Shown: positions 16,870 through 26,145 of the stretch, piece after piece | Position numbering within the stretch: the first letter of the stretch is position 1 | Layout of the letters: each line of letters opens with the position of its first letter | From: Sphingomonadaceae bacterium | GTDB lineage: Bacteria; Pseudomonadota; Alphaproteobacteria; Sphingomonadales; Sphingomonadaceae | Direction of reading: 5' to 3' | DNA length: 64,000 nucleotides | Assembly: GCA_027533105.1 (NCBI GenBank) | Contig: JAPZTW010000001.1 | Coordinates: 124,001-188,000 of the forward strand | Translations under genes and position numbers: made by a program | Notes under the pieces: generated by a model | What the model saw: only the letters and a program-made list of their open reading frames with translations | Told to the model about the DNA's origin: nothing | The model's database searches: none

Positions 16870-17642
16870 AGCGCCGCCTTGGTAAAGAGCCGCTGGAAAT
16901 TGCGGGTGGTCGTTTCGGCTAGGGCCTCAGGCGAAACCCCGCGCAGTTCGGCGACGAAGCGCGCGGTATCGGCGACGAAGGCCGGTTCGCAAACCTTGCC
17001 GCGATTGGGCACCGGCGCGAGGAACGGCGCGTCGGTCTCCACCAGCAGGCGATCTTCGGGAACTTCGGCAGCTATGGCCTGCAAGTCCTTCGCATTCTTG
17101 AAGGTTACGATGCCGGAAAGCGAAATCGTCAGGCCAAGATCGAGCACGATGCGGGCAAAGTTGGCCGAGGCGGTAAAGCAGTGGATCAGCGCCGGATAGG
17201 CACCCCGCTCCATTTCCTCGGCCATGATCCGCGCCGTATCGTCCTCGGCATCGCGGGTATGGACGATCAGCGGCAGCCCGGTTTCGCGGGCCACGGCGAT
17301 ATGCCGCCGGAACAGCGCCTGCTGCGTTTCCCGGTCGGAATGATCGTAATAGTAATCGAGCCCGGTTTCGCCGATCGCGATCACCCGCGGATGCGCGGCG
17401 ATTTCCAGCAGGGCCGCTTCGCCCATATCGGCGTGGGCGTCGGCTTCGTGTGGGTGGATGCCGACACTGGCCCAGACATCGGCCTCGCGCTCCGCCGTGC
17501 CAATCACCTGGCCCCATTCGCGCAGGCGCGTCGAAATCGACAGGACCCCCCCCACCCCCGCCGCGCGGGCGCGGGCCAGCACGCCCTGCTGATCCTCCAC
17601 CAGTCCCTTGTATTCGAGGTGGCAGTGGGAATCGATCAGCAT
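16866..17642 (-). CDS. tatD: TatD-family metal-dependent hydrolase (DNase)
   Basis: A 258-residue TIM-barrel hydrolase. Metal ligands are visible in DSHCHLE at the N-terminus, GETGLDYYY, HTRDAE, HCFTAS and ETDAPFLAP. TatD proteins have 3'-5' exonuclease/DNase activity. The gene starts one base inside the metG stop (TGATG) and ends in a four-base overlap with the MBL gene. The metG-tatD-MBL order is common in bacteria. Confidence 0.95.
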   Translation of the reverse strand: MLIDSHCHLEYKGLVEDQQGVLARARAAGVGGVLSISTRLREWGQVIGTAEREADVWASVGIHPHEADAHADMGEAALLEIAAHPRVIAIGETGLDYYYDHSDRETQQALFRRHIAVARETGLPLIVHTRDAEDDTARIMAEEMERGAYPALIHCFTASANFARIVLDLGLTISLSGIVTFKNAKDLQAIAAEVPEDRLLVETDAPFLAPVPNRGKVCEPAFVADTARFVAELRGVSPEALAETTTRNFQRLFTKAAL

Positions 17643-19207
17643 CAGCCCTCGGCCTCCTCCGCCGGCAGCTCGAGCCGGGGGAACACACCAACCGGCTGAG
17701 AGAGGACAAAGCCCGAAGCAGCCAGCGCCGCAAGCCAGCCACCATCGGCCAGCGCGCCGAAATCGCGGGCATCGGACGCAATGCCCATCTGGTCGAGCAG
17801 GCGGTCAGCCGAAGCCGGGACGACCGGACGGATCGCGATGGCGAGCGAGCGCACCGCGCTGAACAGGGTCATCAATACCACCCGCATCCGCTCGGGATCG
17901 GTCTTGCGCAGCGCCCAGGGGGCCTGTTCATCGACATACTGGTTGCAGGCGAACACCGCCTTCATCCAGGCTTCGATCGCGCCGGACAGGTCGAGCGCCC
18001 CGAAGGCTGCCGGGAAATCCTGGGCACAAGCCGTCTGGACCAGGTCCAGCAGCGCGCGGTCCGCTTCGGCGGGATCGAAGGCCGTCAGCTGCCCATCGAG
18101 GTTCTTGAAGATCATCGACAACGAACGCTGCGCCAGGTTGCCGAAGCTGTTGGCCAGTTCGGCATTGCAGCGGGTGACGATGGCTTCCGCCGAATAGGAC
18201 CCGTCCTGGCCGAAGCTGACTTCGCGCAGCAGGAAAAAGCGCAGCTGGTCCACGCCGAAGCGTTCCGCCAGCTCGAGCGGATCGACCACGTTGCCGAGCG
18301 ATTTCGACATCTTCTCGCCGCGGTGCAGCAGGAAGCCGTGGCCGAAGACCGCCTTGGGCGCAGGCAGACCCGCGCTCTTGAGGAAGGCCGGCCAATAGAC
18401 CGTGTGGAACCGGACGATATCCTTGCCGATCAGGTGTAGGTTGGCCGGCCAGAACCGGTCGAACTCGCCTCCGCGTTCGGGGAAACCGATCCCGGTGAGA
18501 TAGGTCGTCAGGGCATCGACCCAGACATACATCACGTGGCCCGGGCTGCCCGGCACCGGCACGCCCCAATCAAAACTGGTCCGCGAGACCGACAGATCGC
18601 GCAGCTCGTTGCCCTTGAGGAAAGCCAGCACTTCGTTGCGGCGGCTCTCCGGCTCAAGGAAACCGGGCGTTTCGTTGAGTTCGATCAGGTAATCGCGATA
18701 CTTCGACAGGCGGAAGAACCAGCTTTCCTCAACCGTCCATTCCACCGGCGTGCCCTGCGGCGAGAGGCGCTGCCCCCCTTCCCCGTCGGTCAGCTCGCTT
18801 TCGTCATAGAACGCCTCGTCACGGACCGAGTACCAGCCCTCGTAACGATCGAGATAGAGGTCCCCCGCCGCTTGCATCGCCTGCCAGATCGCCACGCTCG
18901 CGGCCTTGTGCTGGTCTTCGGTGGTGCGGCGAAACGCGTCATAGGAAATGTTAAGAGCAGCACACATTTCACGGAAATAGTTCGACATTTCCGTCGCGAA
19001 ATCGAGCGTGTCGCGACCCGCCCTGCGCGCGGTCTGGTCCATCTTCAGGCCGTGCTCGTCTGTCCCGGTAACCAGGCGGACGTCACGGCCCATCGCGCGC
19101 TGGAAGCGGGCAATGGCATCGGCGGCAATCGCCTCGTAAGCGTGTCCGATGTGCGGCTTGCCATTAGGATAGGCAATGGCGGTGGTGATATAGAATGGTT
19201 CGGCCAT
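17642..19207 (-). CDS. metG: Methionyl-tRNA synthetase
   Basis: A 521-residue class I aminoacyl-tRNA synthetase. The HIGH motif is PNGKPHIGHAYE and the KMSKS motif is GEKMSKSLGNVVDP. The editing/zinc knuckle cysteines of the E. coli type are absent and no C-terminal EMAP-like domain follows, so it is the shorter subtype. The ATG at 19207 matches the family N-terminus (AEPFYITTAIAYPNG); upstream in-frame codons are not family-like. Follows holB by 28 bp and couples to tatD by one base. Confidence 0.97.
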   Translation of the reverse strand: MAEPFYITTAIAYPNGKPHIGHAYEAIAADAIARFQRAMGRDVRLVTGTDEHGLKMDQTARRAGRDTLDFATEMSNYFREMCAALNISYDAFRRTTEDQHKAASVAIWQAMQAAGDLYLDRYEGWYSVRDEAFYDESELTDGEGGQRLSPQGTPVEWTVEESWFFRLSKYRDYLIELNETPGFLEPESRRNEVLAFLKGNELRDLSVSRTSFDWGVPVPGSPGHVMYVWVDALTTYLTGIGFPERGGEFDRFWPANLHLIGKDIVRFHTVYWPAFLKSAGLPAPKAVFGHGFLLHRGEKMSKSLGNVVDPLELAERFGVDQLRFFLLREVSFGQDGSYSAEAIVTRCNAELANSFGNLAQRSLSMIFKNLDGQLTAFDPAEADRALLDLVQTACAQDFPAAFGALDLSGAIEAWMKAVFACNQYVDEQAPWALRKTDPERMRVVLMTLFSAVRSLAIAIRPVVPASADRLLDQMGIASDARDFGALADGGWLAALAASGFVLSQPVGVFPRLELPAEEAEG

Positions 19208-19235
19208 GGCCGGGTGCTTGTCTTTCAAGGATGGG

Positions 19236-20198
19236 TTATGCGGCCTCTCTAGGCATCGCGGCGGAGGCCAGCAACCCGCCAATTTCCATCACTGCCAGCC
19301 CCGGATCGAAATTGTACGTCGGCAATTGCGCGGCAAGGCGGACCAGCTCGGCGTGGGCGGCGATGATCCGTTGCTGCCGTTCGCGCGGCGCCTGGGCCAG
19401 GTCGGCGGCGATCACCGCGCGGGCCAGCTCGACGACGGCCTGCATCCGTTCACGATCGGGCCGCGTGCCGATCGCTTCGGCCAGCGCGCCGCGCAGGGCG
19501 AAATCGGCATCGCCGCGCGCAACGATTTCCAGCATCACCCGGTGTAGCGGGCCAAGGTCCTGCAACAGGAACTCAAGGGCCACACCAGGTGCACCAAGCG
19601 CTGCGGTAACTGCCGCTTCACGGGCCTCAAAGGGCGCCTCAGGCGCTACCTGGCTGAGGATCGCATGGACATCGGCATCGGGCAGCGGAGCAAAGCGCAG
19701 CATCCGGCAGCGCGACCGGATCGTCGGCAGCAGTCGACCGGGGCGATGGGCGATCAGCAGGAAGTAGGTTCCGACCGGCGGCTCCTCCAGACTCTTGAGC
19801 AGGGCATTGACCGCCCCCTTCTCCAGATCGTCGGCCGGATCGATGATGACGGCGCGGCGGCTGCCGAGCGTGGGCCGCGTGGTCAGACGGTGTTGCACCG
19901 CCCGGATCTCGTCGATCGGGATCGAGCGCTTGCGGCGAATGTCCATGTCGCCGTCAGCGCGCTTCTTTTCCTCTTCCTTGTTCTCGGGCGGATGTTCCGG
20001 GATCAGGATATCGGGGTGCTTGTCCGGCTCGGGCTGGGGAATGCCGCGCTCAGCCACCAGCGCCGCCGCGGCGGCGCGCGCGAACAGCCCCTTGCCGACG
20101 CCGCGCGGCCCGGCGAGGATCCAGGCGTGGTGCATCCGCTCCGAACCCAGCGCGGCGCGCCATTCGGCCCAGGCCGCCTCGTGCCCGCGCAGGATCAT
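19236..20198 (-). CDS. holB: DNA polymerase III delta prime subunit
   Basis: A 320-residue clamp-loader subunit. It has a P-loop-like GPRGVGKG, the box SIPIDEIRAVQHRL, the DPADDLEKGAVNALLKSLEEPP segment characteristic of the family (residues 10-20 of this stretch being the key ones), and an SRC-like RSRCRMLRF. The zinc-binding cysteines are not obvious. Four-base overlap with tmk upstream, the usual tmk-holB pairing. Confidence 0.93.
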   Translation of the reverse strand: MILRGHEAAWAEWRAALGSERMHHAWILAGPRGVGKGLFARAAAAALVAERGIPQPEPDKHPDILIPEHPPENKEEEKKRADGDMDIRRKRSIPIDEIRAVQHRLTTRPTLGSRRAVIIDPADDLEKGAVNALLKSLEEPPVGTYFLLIAHRPGRLLPTIRSRCRMLRFAPLPDADVHAILSQVAPEAPFEAREAAVTAALGAPGVALEFLLQDLGPLHRVMLEIVARGDADFALRGALAEAIGTRPDRERMQAVVELARAVIAADLAQAPRERQQRIIAAHAELVRLAAQLPTYNFDPGLAVMEIGGLLASAAMPREAA

Positions 20199-20818
20199 AC
20201 CAGCCCCAAGGCTGCCAGGACGGCGCGGTGGACGCTGGCCGCATCGCCATCGCCATCGATCCGGGCGAAGCGGGCCGGCTCGGCATCGGCAAAGCGACGG
20301 AAGGCCGCGCCGACGGCCGCGTGATAAGCAGAATCGCGCCCACCGATCCGGTCAGCATTGTCACCATCGCGGACGGCGAGGCGCCGGGCGACCACTTCGG
20401 GCGAAACCTCGACCAGCAGGGTCAGGTCGGGCAGGATCCCGCCGCTGCCGATCCGGTGCAGGTCCAGCACTTCGGCATCGGACAGGCCCCCGCCGCCGCC
20501 CTGGTACGCGCGGCTCGAATCGACGAAGCGATCGCAGATCACCCATTCGCCCCGTTCCAGCGCAGGGACGATCAGCCGCTCGACATGGTCGGACCGGGCG
20601 GCAGCAAACAACAGCGCCTCGGCGCGGGGATGCCACCCCTCCCCCTCGGTGCCCAGCAGCAGCGCACGGATCGCCTCTGCCCCCGGCGTGCCGCCCGGCT
20701 CGCGGGTGACAACACAGGGCTGGCCGCGTTCGCGCAGGGCTTCGGCCAGCAGCCGTGTCTGGGTGCTCTTGCCCGCCCCTTCTCCGCCTTCGAATGCAAT
20801 GAACCGCCCGCGTTTCAT
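20195..20818 (-). CDS. tmk: Thymidylate kinase
   Basis: A 207-residue kinase making dTDP from dTMP. The P-loop is EGGEGAGKSTQTRLL, the DR(H/Y) site is CDRFVDSSRAYQGGG, and the LID region has RIGGRDSAYH. Four-base overlaps at both ends couple it to dacA (upstream) and holB (downstream). Confidence 0.96.
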   Translation of the reverse strand: MKRGRFIAFEGGEGAGKSTQTRLLAEALRERGQPCVVTREPGGTPGAEAIRALLLGTEGEGWHPRAEALLFAAARSDHVERLIVPALERGEWVICDRFVDSSRAYQGGGGGLSDAEVLDLHRIGSGGILPDLTLLVEVSPEVVARRLAVRDGDNADRIGGRDSAYHAAVGAAFRRFADAEPARFARIDGDGDAASVHRAVLAALGLV

Positions 20819-21975
20819 GGCAGCAGCCCTAGCAGGCCATTGACCAGCCTGTCGAACGGTCCGGCCGAGTTAACCGCAGCCGTGGTGGCCAACGGAATGT
20901 CGTGCGGCGGCTGCCCGGCGACGGTCACTTCCAGACCGGCCACCACCTGCCCCTTGGCCAGCGGCGCGACCAGCGGCCCGCGATAGACGATCCGGGTGGT
21001 GATGGCCGCCCTGCCCCCTTTCGGCACGGCCAGGCGCCAGTCGCGCAGCGGCGCCAGGCCGATTTCGCGCGCATCGCCTTGCTGCACCCGCGCCGCGCCC
21101 ACGATCTGCCCGGCGCGAAGCAAGGGCTTGCTATCCCAGGCGGCATAGCCCCATTCGGCGAGGCGGCGCGCGGCCTCAGCCCGACTGGCCTCGTCCGGCG
21201 CGCGGGCGATCACCAGCACCAGGCGGCGGCCATCGCGCTCCACCGCGCCGAGGAAAGTATAGCCAGCCTCGCGCGTGTGGCCGGTCTTGATCCCGTCCGC
21301 CCCGGAGACCACCCCATTGATCGGGTTCCGGCTGGCCAGCGTCTGTCCCTGCCATGCCATCGTCTTCGGGGCGAAGTAGCGGCGATAGAGCTGCGGGTGA
21401 TCGTGGATCAGCGCCCGGGCCAGCCGCACCATGTCGCGCGCGGTGACCCGCGTCTTGGCGCCATCGGGCAGGCCATTTACGCTGGCAAAACGGCTGTCTT
21501 CCATGCCCAGAGCCTGCGCCCGCGCGTTCATTGCCGCGATCCACGCCGCCTCGCTGCCCAGCGCGCCTTCGGCCAGGGCGACTGCGGCATCGTTGGCGCT
21601 GGCCGTGGTAACGCCGCGCAGCAGGTCCCCGACCGCTACCCGCTGCCCGAGCCTGAGCGACAGGGTGGTCCCCCGCCCCGCCAGCCGCGCCGCGCGCGGG
21701 CTGACGTTGAACACATTGTCCTCACGCAGCTTGCCCGCCGCGATCAGGTCGAAGGCCACCAGCGCGGTCATGGTCTTGGCCATCGAGGCCGGCAGGAAGC
21801 GGTCGTCAGCATTGCGGGCAAAGAGGGTCTGCCCGGCCGAGAGATCGACGAGCAGGGCGATCGGCGCCTGCTGCGCGGAAACGGGTGGCGGGTCGGATGC
21901 TGTGGGCGCGGCCTGGCCTGCCGCGCTTCCGGCAGCCAGCGTCACCAGTAGAGCAATGGACTTTCGAACCGGCAC
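20815..21975 (-). CDS. dacA: D-alanyl-D-alanine carboxypeptidase (penicillin-binding protein, DacA/DacC type)
   Basis: A 386-residue secreted serine peptidase trimming peptidoglycan pentapeptides. A signal peptide (cut near AAG/QAA, about residue 20) precedes the active-site tetrad SMAK (Ser64, Lys67), the SAN-type motif TTASANDAA and the KTG motif DGIKTGHT. The C-terminal beta-sandwich domain (from about residue 290) ends in an amphipathic segment VNGLLGLLP, as in PBP5-type anchors. Between rlpA-like (39 bp) and tmk (4-bp overlap). Confidence 0.95.
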   Translation of the reverse strand: MPVRKSIALLVTLAAGSAAGQAAPTASDPPPVSAQQAPIALLVDLSAGQTLFARNADDRFLPASMAKTMTALVAFDLIAAGKLREDNVFNVSPRAARLAGRGTTLSLRLGQRVAVGDLLRGVTTASANDAAVALAEGALGSEAAWIAAMNARAQALGMEDSRFASVNGLPDGAKTRVTARDMVRLARALIHDHPQLYRRYFAPKTMAWQGQTLASRNPINGVVSGADGIKTGHTREAGYTFLGAVERDGRRLVLVIARAPDEASRAEAARRLAEWGYAAWDSKPLLRAGQIVGAARVQQGDAREIGLAPLRDWRLAVPKGGRAAITTRIVYRGPLVAPLAKGQVVAGLEVTVAGQPPHDIPLATTAAVNSAGPFDRLVNGLLGLLP

Positions 21976-22014
21976 GCGCGCTCCCTGGCAGGACCGGCGC
22001 GGGGCCTGTCGCCC

Positions 22015-22977
22015 TCAATTGGCGCGCTGGACCGAGGCCTCGCTATATCCCGCTGCCCGCAGCTTCGCCAGTGCGGCATCGGCCTCGCCGCGCGTGGCGT
22101 AACCGCCGACACGGACCCGCCAGACCGCGCCCGCCGGTTCGACCCGGCCACCGGCGCGCTTGGCCAGGCCATCAGCGCGGGCCCGGTCGCCAAAGGCACC
22201 GAGTTGCACCGTCCAGGGCGCCTTGACCACCGGGGCGACTGGCCGCGCAACCGGGCGCGGCGGTGCGGGTTCGACCTTGGCCGCGATCACCGTCTGCGGG
22301 GAAGGCCTCGGCGGTATGACGGCAGGGGCCGCGGCTGGCTGCACCACCGGCTTCGCAGGCAGGACCGGCAGCTTGTCGGGCATGGGCATTGGCCCGGGCC
22401 GCGAAACCTGGGTGCCCGCGCCTTGCTGTTCAAGCCGCCGCTTCAGCACGGTCAGCAGCGAAGGCGGCGTATCCATCCGCAGCGGTGCGCTTTGCCCGGC
22501 TCGCAGGGCGCCGCGTTCCGGCTCGGGCGGATTGACCCGGCGGACCCGCACCGGCGCACGCGGCGCACCGACGATGCCCAGCTGCGCAGCGGCGGCGGGC
22601 GACAATTCGATCAGCAGGCTGCCGGTCATCGGTCCGCGCCGCTCAAGCCGGACCAGGATCGTCCGCCCGGTATCGAGCGACGTCACCTCGACATAGCTCG
22701 GCAATGGCAGGGTGCGGTGGCTGCCGCTGATCCCGCTGCCCGCAACCGTGCCGGCGGCATAGCCAACCGCGTCGTAATTCATGGTGTCGGCCGGAGTATA
22801 GGTCACCCCGTCCACCTCGAACGGCGCGCCCAGCACCATCGGGAAATCGGCCTGGGGGCCATTGACCGGCAAGGACGGCGGCGCGCGGTCCCGGGCACTA
22901 AGGGGAGCGCCCAGCGCGAGCAGCATGGTCAGCGCCGCAAGCGGCAGGTTTCGGTTAACGGGCAATCTCATCTGCAA
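22015..22977 (-). CDS. RlpA-like protein with SPOR domain (degenerate DPBB)
   Basis: A 320-residue exported protein. After a signal segment (to about residue 28) comes a double-psi beta-barrel region ending GSHRTLPLPSYVEVTSLDTG and RGPMTGSLLIELS. A long Pro/Ala linker follows (about 165-245), then a SPOR domain (WTVQLGAFGDRARADGLAKR; VWRVRVGGYATRGEADAAL). SPOR domains bind denuded glycan at division septa. The usual GxASWYG opening and the NDRGPF catalytic-type Asp of RlpA are missing (ERRGPM here), so glycan cleavage is doubtful. Overlaps the end of mltB by 23 bases. Confidence 0.85.
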   Translation of the reverse strand: MQMRLPVNRNLPLAALTMLLALGAPLSARDRAPPSLPVNGPQADFPMVLGAPFEVDGVTYTPADTMNYDAVGYAAGTVAGSGISGSHRTLPLPSYVEVTSLDTGRTILVRLERRGPMTGSLLIELSPAAAAQLGIVGAPRAPVRVRRVNPPEPERGALRAGQSAPLRMDTPPSLLTVLKRRLEQQGAGTQVSRPGPMPMPDKLPVLPAKPVVQPAAAPAVIPPRPSPQTVIAAKVEPAPPRPVARPVAPVVKAPWTVQLGAFGDRARADGLAKRAGGRVEPAGAVWRVRVGGYATRGEADAALAKLRAAGYSEASVQRAN

Positions 22978-24040
22978 GCAACCCCACGGACAGTGCGTAG
23001 TAGTTCGAGCAGTTGTAATGCAGGATAACCCGATAATTCCCGGTTAAGAGGAAGGCCCCGTTGCCCGCGCCATCGGGTTCGAACAGCACGGCCATGGTCT
23101 GGTCGGCAATGGCCGCACGGGGCTCGACCCCCAGCGCCCGCCATTCACCCACGGTTTTCCAGACCGAATGGCGCGCCAGAACGCGAGGACAGGACGGTGC
23201 CTCGATCCGCGGGGACAGTTGCGAGCGGTCAAACCCGGCCGGCAGGCTCGCCCGGACGCCCCAGGGTTCGCCCGCGCGCCAGCCAGCATCGCGGAAGTAA
23301 TTGGCGATCGAGGCAAAGGTATCGGCGCGGCTGTGCCAGATATCGGCATCGCCATCGCCATCCCCATCCCGCGCGACCCGCAGGAACACCGAGGGCAGGA
23401 ACTGCGGATTGCCGAAGGCCCCGGCCCAGCTGCCCAGCATCCGCGCGCGCGGCACGCCGCGATCGGCCATCTTCATCAGCGCGATCAGCTCACCCTCGAA
23501 CAGTTCGCGCCGCCTCCCTTCATAGGCCAGCGTTGCCAAGGAGCGGGCCAGGTCGAAATCGCCCTTGATCCGGCCATAGAAGGTTTCCTTGCCCCAGATC
23601 GCCACGATCATGCTGGCGGGCACGCCATATTCGGCCTCGAACCGGCGGACGAGCTCGGCATTTTCGGCCAGGGCGCTGCGCCCCTGGTTGATCCGCGCCG
23701 CGCCGATATGGCGCTGGTAATAGGGCCAGAAGGCTGGCGGCGATCCAGTGGTCGAGCCAGGCTGCGAGCGGTCGAGCGCCACCACGCGCGGGTTATAGGT
23801 CAACCCGCCCAGGATCCCGTCCACCGCCTGCTGGCTGACCCCCTGCCCGCGTGCCTTGGCCCCGACCAGCTGCAGATAGGACTGGAACCCGACCGCCGCC
23901 GCATCGACCGGAGCCGGCGGCGGGCCACCCAGCGGAAGCTCGATTTCCTGCGCCGTGAGCCGGCTTTCCGGCAGGGAGAACAAGGCGATGACCAGGCCAA
24001 GCGGCGCACCAAGACGCAGGTTTCGCATCAATTCCATCAC
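22955..24040 (-). CDS. mltB: Lytic murein transglycosylase, MltB type
   Basis: A 361-residue exported transglycosylase cleaving MurNAc-GlcNAc bonds with a 1,6-anhydro product. Family marks: signal segment to about residue 30, TYNPRVVALDRSQPG, the catalytic Glu152 in AIWGKETFYGRIKG, ARMLGSWAGAFGNPQFLPS, and the aspartate-rich DGDGDGDADIWHS loop typical of MltB. A lipobox is not visible, so it may be periplasmic. First gene of the run that continues into rlpA-like and dacA. Confidence 0.94.
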   Translation of the reverse strand: MMELMRNLRLGAPLGLVIALFSLPESRLTAQEIELPLGGPPPAPVDAAAVGFQSYLQLVGAKARGQGVSQQAVDGILGGLTYNPRVVALDRSQPGSTTGSPPAFWPYYQRHIGAARINQGRSALAENAELVRRFEAEYGVPASMIVAIWGKETFYGRIKGDFDLARSLATLAYEGRRRELFEGELIALMKMADRGVPRARMLGSWAGAFGNPQFLPSVFLRVARDGDGDGDADIWHSRADTFASIANYFRDAGWRAGEPWGVRASLPAGFDRSQLSPRIEAPSCPRVLARHSVWKTVGEWRALGVEPRAAIADQTMAVLFEPDGAGNGAFLLTGNYRVILHYNCSNYYALSVGLLADEIAR

Positions 24041-24121
24041 CTGACCTTGGCACAGCCAATTCGATTCGGGAAATCCAACAGGGGTGACATCCCCGCGCTT
24101 TGCCGCTAGCGGCGCACGGAC

Positions 24122-24211
24122 GGACAGGTGGCCGAGTGGTTTAAGGCAGCGGTCTTGAAAACCGCCGTGGGTGCAAGCTCACCGTGGGTTCGAATCCCAC
24201 CCTGTCCGCCA
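24122..24211 (+). tRNA. tRNA-Ser (anticodon UGA), CCA encoded
   Basis: A 90-base class II tRNA. The acceptor arm pairs GGACAGG (24122-24128) with CCTGTCC (24201-24207), followed by discriminator G and encoded CCA. The anticodon loop CTTGAAA carries TGA at 24156-24158. A long variable arm and a T arm with GGGTTCGAATCCC complete the serine-type fold. Its 3' end is partly repeated 125 bases downstream. Confidence 0.97.
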
Positions 24212-24234
24212 GACCTGCCAACGGCCGGGCTGAA

Positions 24235-24336
24235 GGACAGGATTGGTGTGAGAACCCATCGAGGGTTCGGAAGCGGAGGCGCGAAGCGCCGGAGCTGGCC
24301 GGAGCGAAGCGCAGGCCTATCCCACGCTGTCCGCCA
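24235..24336 (+). repeat. tRNA-Ser remnant or partial repeat of its 3' end
   Basis: Bases 24318-24336 match the last 19 bases of the tRNA-Ser gene (24193-24211) at 17 of 19 positions, including CTGTCCGCCA. GGACAG, as in the tRNA 5' end, is found again at 24235. The middle does not fold as a tRNA and holds two copies of GCGAAGCGC (24281-24289, 24304-24312). Likely a decayed tRNA copy or the footprint of a past integration. The rest of the 141-bp spacer to csaA holds no gene I can see. Confidence 0.5.
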
Positions 24337-24352
24337 CCCCAGCAGCGCCAGC

Positions 24353-24724
24353 TCAGAACAAGCGCCCACCCAGGGGCAACTCCTGGTCCGGCGCGAAAAG
24401 GACCACCGCGCCCGCTTCATCCGGGAAGCCCAGGGTGAGCACTTCGGACATGAACTTGCCGATCTGGCGTGGCGGGAAGTTGACCACGGCGGCGACAAGG
24501 CGGCCAGGCAGGTCTTCCAGCGTGTAATGCTCGGTGATCTGGGCCGATGAGCGGCGCTGGCCGATCACCGGGCCGAAATCGATGGTCAGTTTGTAGGCCG
24601 GCTTGCGCGCCTCGGGAAAGGCCTCGGCCGCGACGATCCGGCCGACCCGGATATCGACCTTAAGGAAATCCTCGAAGGTGATCGGATCGGCCGCCGGAGC
24701 GTCTGGCGCGTGGTTGAGGTGCAT
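24353..24724 (-). CDS. csaA: CsaA-type tRNA-binding OB-fold protein
   Basis: A 123-residue OB-fold protein of the tRNA-binding (EMAP/CsaA) family. It has [53 protein letters not shown] and the final segment ELPLGGRLF. Homologues bind tRNA and have been called export chaperones. Seven bases after lpdA on the minus strand, probably in the same transcript. Confidence 0.93.
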   Translation of the reverse strand: MHLNHAPDAPAADPITFEDFLKVDIRVGRIVAAEAFPEARKPAYKLTIDFGPVIGQRRSSAQITEHYTLEDLPGRLVAAVVNFPPRQIGKFMSEVLTLGFPDEAGAVVLFAPDQELPLGGRLF

Positions 24725-24731
24725 GAGCGCC

Positions 24732-26144
24732 TCAGATGTGCAGCGCGCGCCCGTAAGCGGCCAGCACGCTTTCGTGCATCATCTCGCTGAGCGTGGGGTG
24801 CGGGAAGACCGTGGCCATCAGTTCGGCCTCGGTCGTTTCCAGCGTCTTGCCCACGACATAACCCTGGATCAGCTCGGTCACTTCCGCGCCGACCATGTGG
24901 GCCCCCAGCAATTCGCCGGTCTTCGCGTCGAACACGGTCTTGATGAAGCCTTCCGGTTCGCCCAGCGCGATCGCCTTGCCATTGCCGATGAAGGGGAAGG
25001 TTCCGGCCTTGACGGTGTAGCCCGCTTCCTTGGCCTTGGCTTCGGTCAGGCCGACCGAGGCGACCTGCGGGTGGCAATAGGTGCAGCCCGGGATGTTGCG
25101 GCGGTCCATCGCGTGGGGGTGGACCTCCTTGTTGCCCAGTTCCTTGGCGATGCTTTCGGCCGCGATCACGCCTTCGTGGCTGGCCTTGTGCGCCAGCCAG
25201 GGACCGGGGGTGACGTCACCGATCGCCCAGACGCCCGGCACATTGGTGCGGCCATAATCGTCGATCGCGATGATCCCGCGTTCCGCCTTGATTCCAAGGG
25301 TTTCCAGGCCGATGTTCTCAGTGTTTGGCACAATACCGACGGCCACGATCACGTGGCTGAAATCGCTGGTAACGACTTTGCCGTCCTTACCCTTGATCGC
25401 GGCCTTCACGCCTGAGGCCGTGACGTCGATCTTCTCGACCCCGGCCCCGGTCATGATCGTCATACCCTGCTTGACCAGTGCCTTTTCGAGGAAGGCCGAG
25501 ACGTCGGCATCTTCCACCGGCACGATCCGGTCCATCATCTCGACGACCGTAACTTCGCTGCCCATATCATTGTAGAAGCTGGCAAATTCAATGCCGATTG
25601 CGCCGGAGCCGATCACCAGCAACTTGCTCGGCAGTTCCTGCGGGACCATCGCGTGACGATAGGTCCAAACGCGCTTGCCGTCCGCCGGAGCGAAGGGCAG
25701 GTCGCGTGCGCGGGCGCCGGTGGCGACGATGATGTGCCTGGCGGTGAGCGTCTCGGTGCCCTTGTCACTCGTGACTTCCAGCTTGCCCGCACCCTTCAAG
25801 ACCCCGGTGCCCATATGCACCGTGATCTTGTTCTTCTTCATCAGGTGGGTGACGCCCTGGTTGAGCTGCTTGGCCACGCCCCGGCTGCGCTTGACCACGG
25901 CTTCCAGGTCGGCGCGGATATTGTCGGCGGCCAGGCCATAGGCGGCGGCGTGCTTCATGTTGTGCAGCACTTCGGCCGAACGCAGCAGCGCCTTGGTGGG
26001 GATGCAGCCCCAGTTGAGGCAGATCCCGCCGAGGTTCTCACGCTCGACGATGGCGGTCTTCAGGCCGAGCTGCGCGCAGCGGATCGCCGCGACATAGCCG
26101 CCGGGGCCGGAACCGAGGACGATGACGTCGTACTGGTCAGCCAT
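24732..26144 (-). CDS. lpdA: Dihydrolipoyl dehydrogenase (E3)
   Basis: A 470-residue FAD disulfide reductase re-oxidising dihydrolipoyl groups. Features: FAD motif [14 protein letters not shown], redox disulfide Cys42-Cys47 in [16 protein letters not shown] motif [10 protein letters not shown], and the C-terminal active His-Glu in [12 protein letters not shown]. It starts one base after the E2 gene, which assigns it to the pyruvate dehydrogenase complex. Confidence 0.97.
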   Translation of the reverse strand: MADQYDVIVLGSGPGGYVAAIRCAQLGLKTAIVERENLGGICLNWGCIPTKALLRSAEVLHNMKHAAAYGLAADNIRADLEAVVKRSRGVAKQLNQGVTHLMKKNKITVHMGTGVLKGAGKLEVTSDKGTETLTARHIIVATGARARDLPFAPADGKRVWTYRHAMVPQELPSKLLVIGSGAIGIEFASFYNDMGSEVTVVEMMDRIVPVEDADVSAFLEKALVKQGMTIMTGAGVEKIDVTASGVKAAIKGKDGKVVTSDFSHVIVAVGIVPNTENIGLETLGIKAERGIIAIDDYGRTNVPGVWAIGDVTPGPWLAHKASHEGVIAAESIAKELGNKEVHPHAMDRRNIPGCTYCHPQVASVGLTEAKAKEAGYTVKAGTFPFIGNGKAIALGEPEGFIKTVFDAKTGELLGAHMVGAEVTELIQGYVVGKTLETTEAELMATVFPHPTLSEMMHESVLAAYGRALHI

Positions 26145-26145
26145 G

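Noticed and set aside
24235..24336. A second functional tRNA
   Set aside because: Only the 3' end and a short 5' hexamer match; no anticodon arm or T arm can be folded in the middle.
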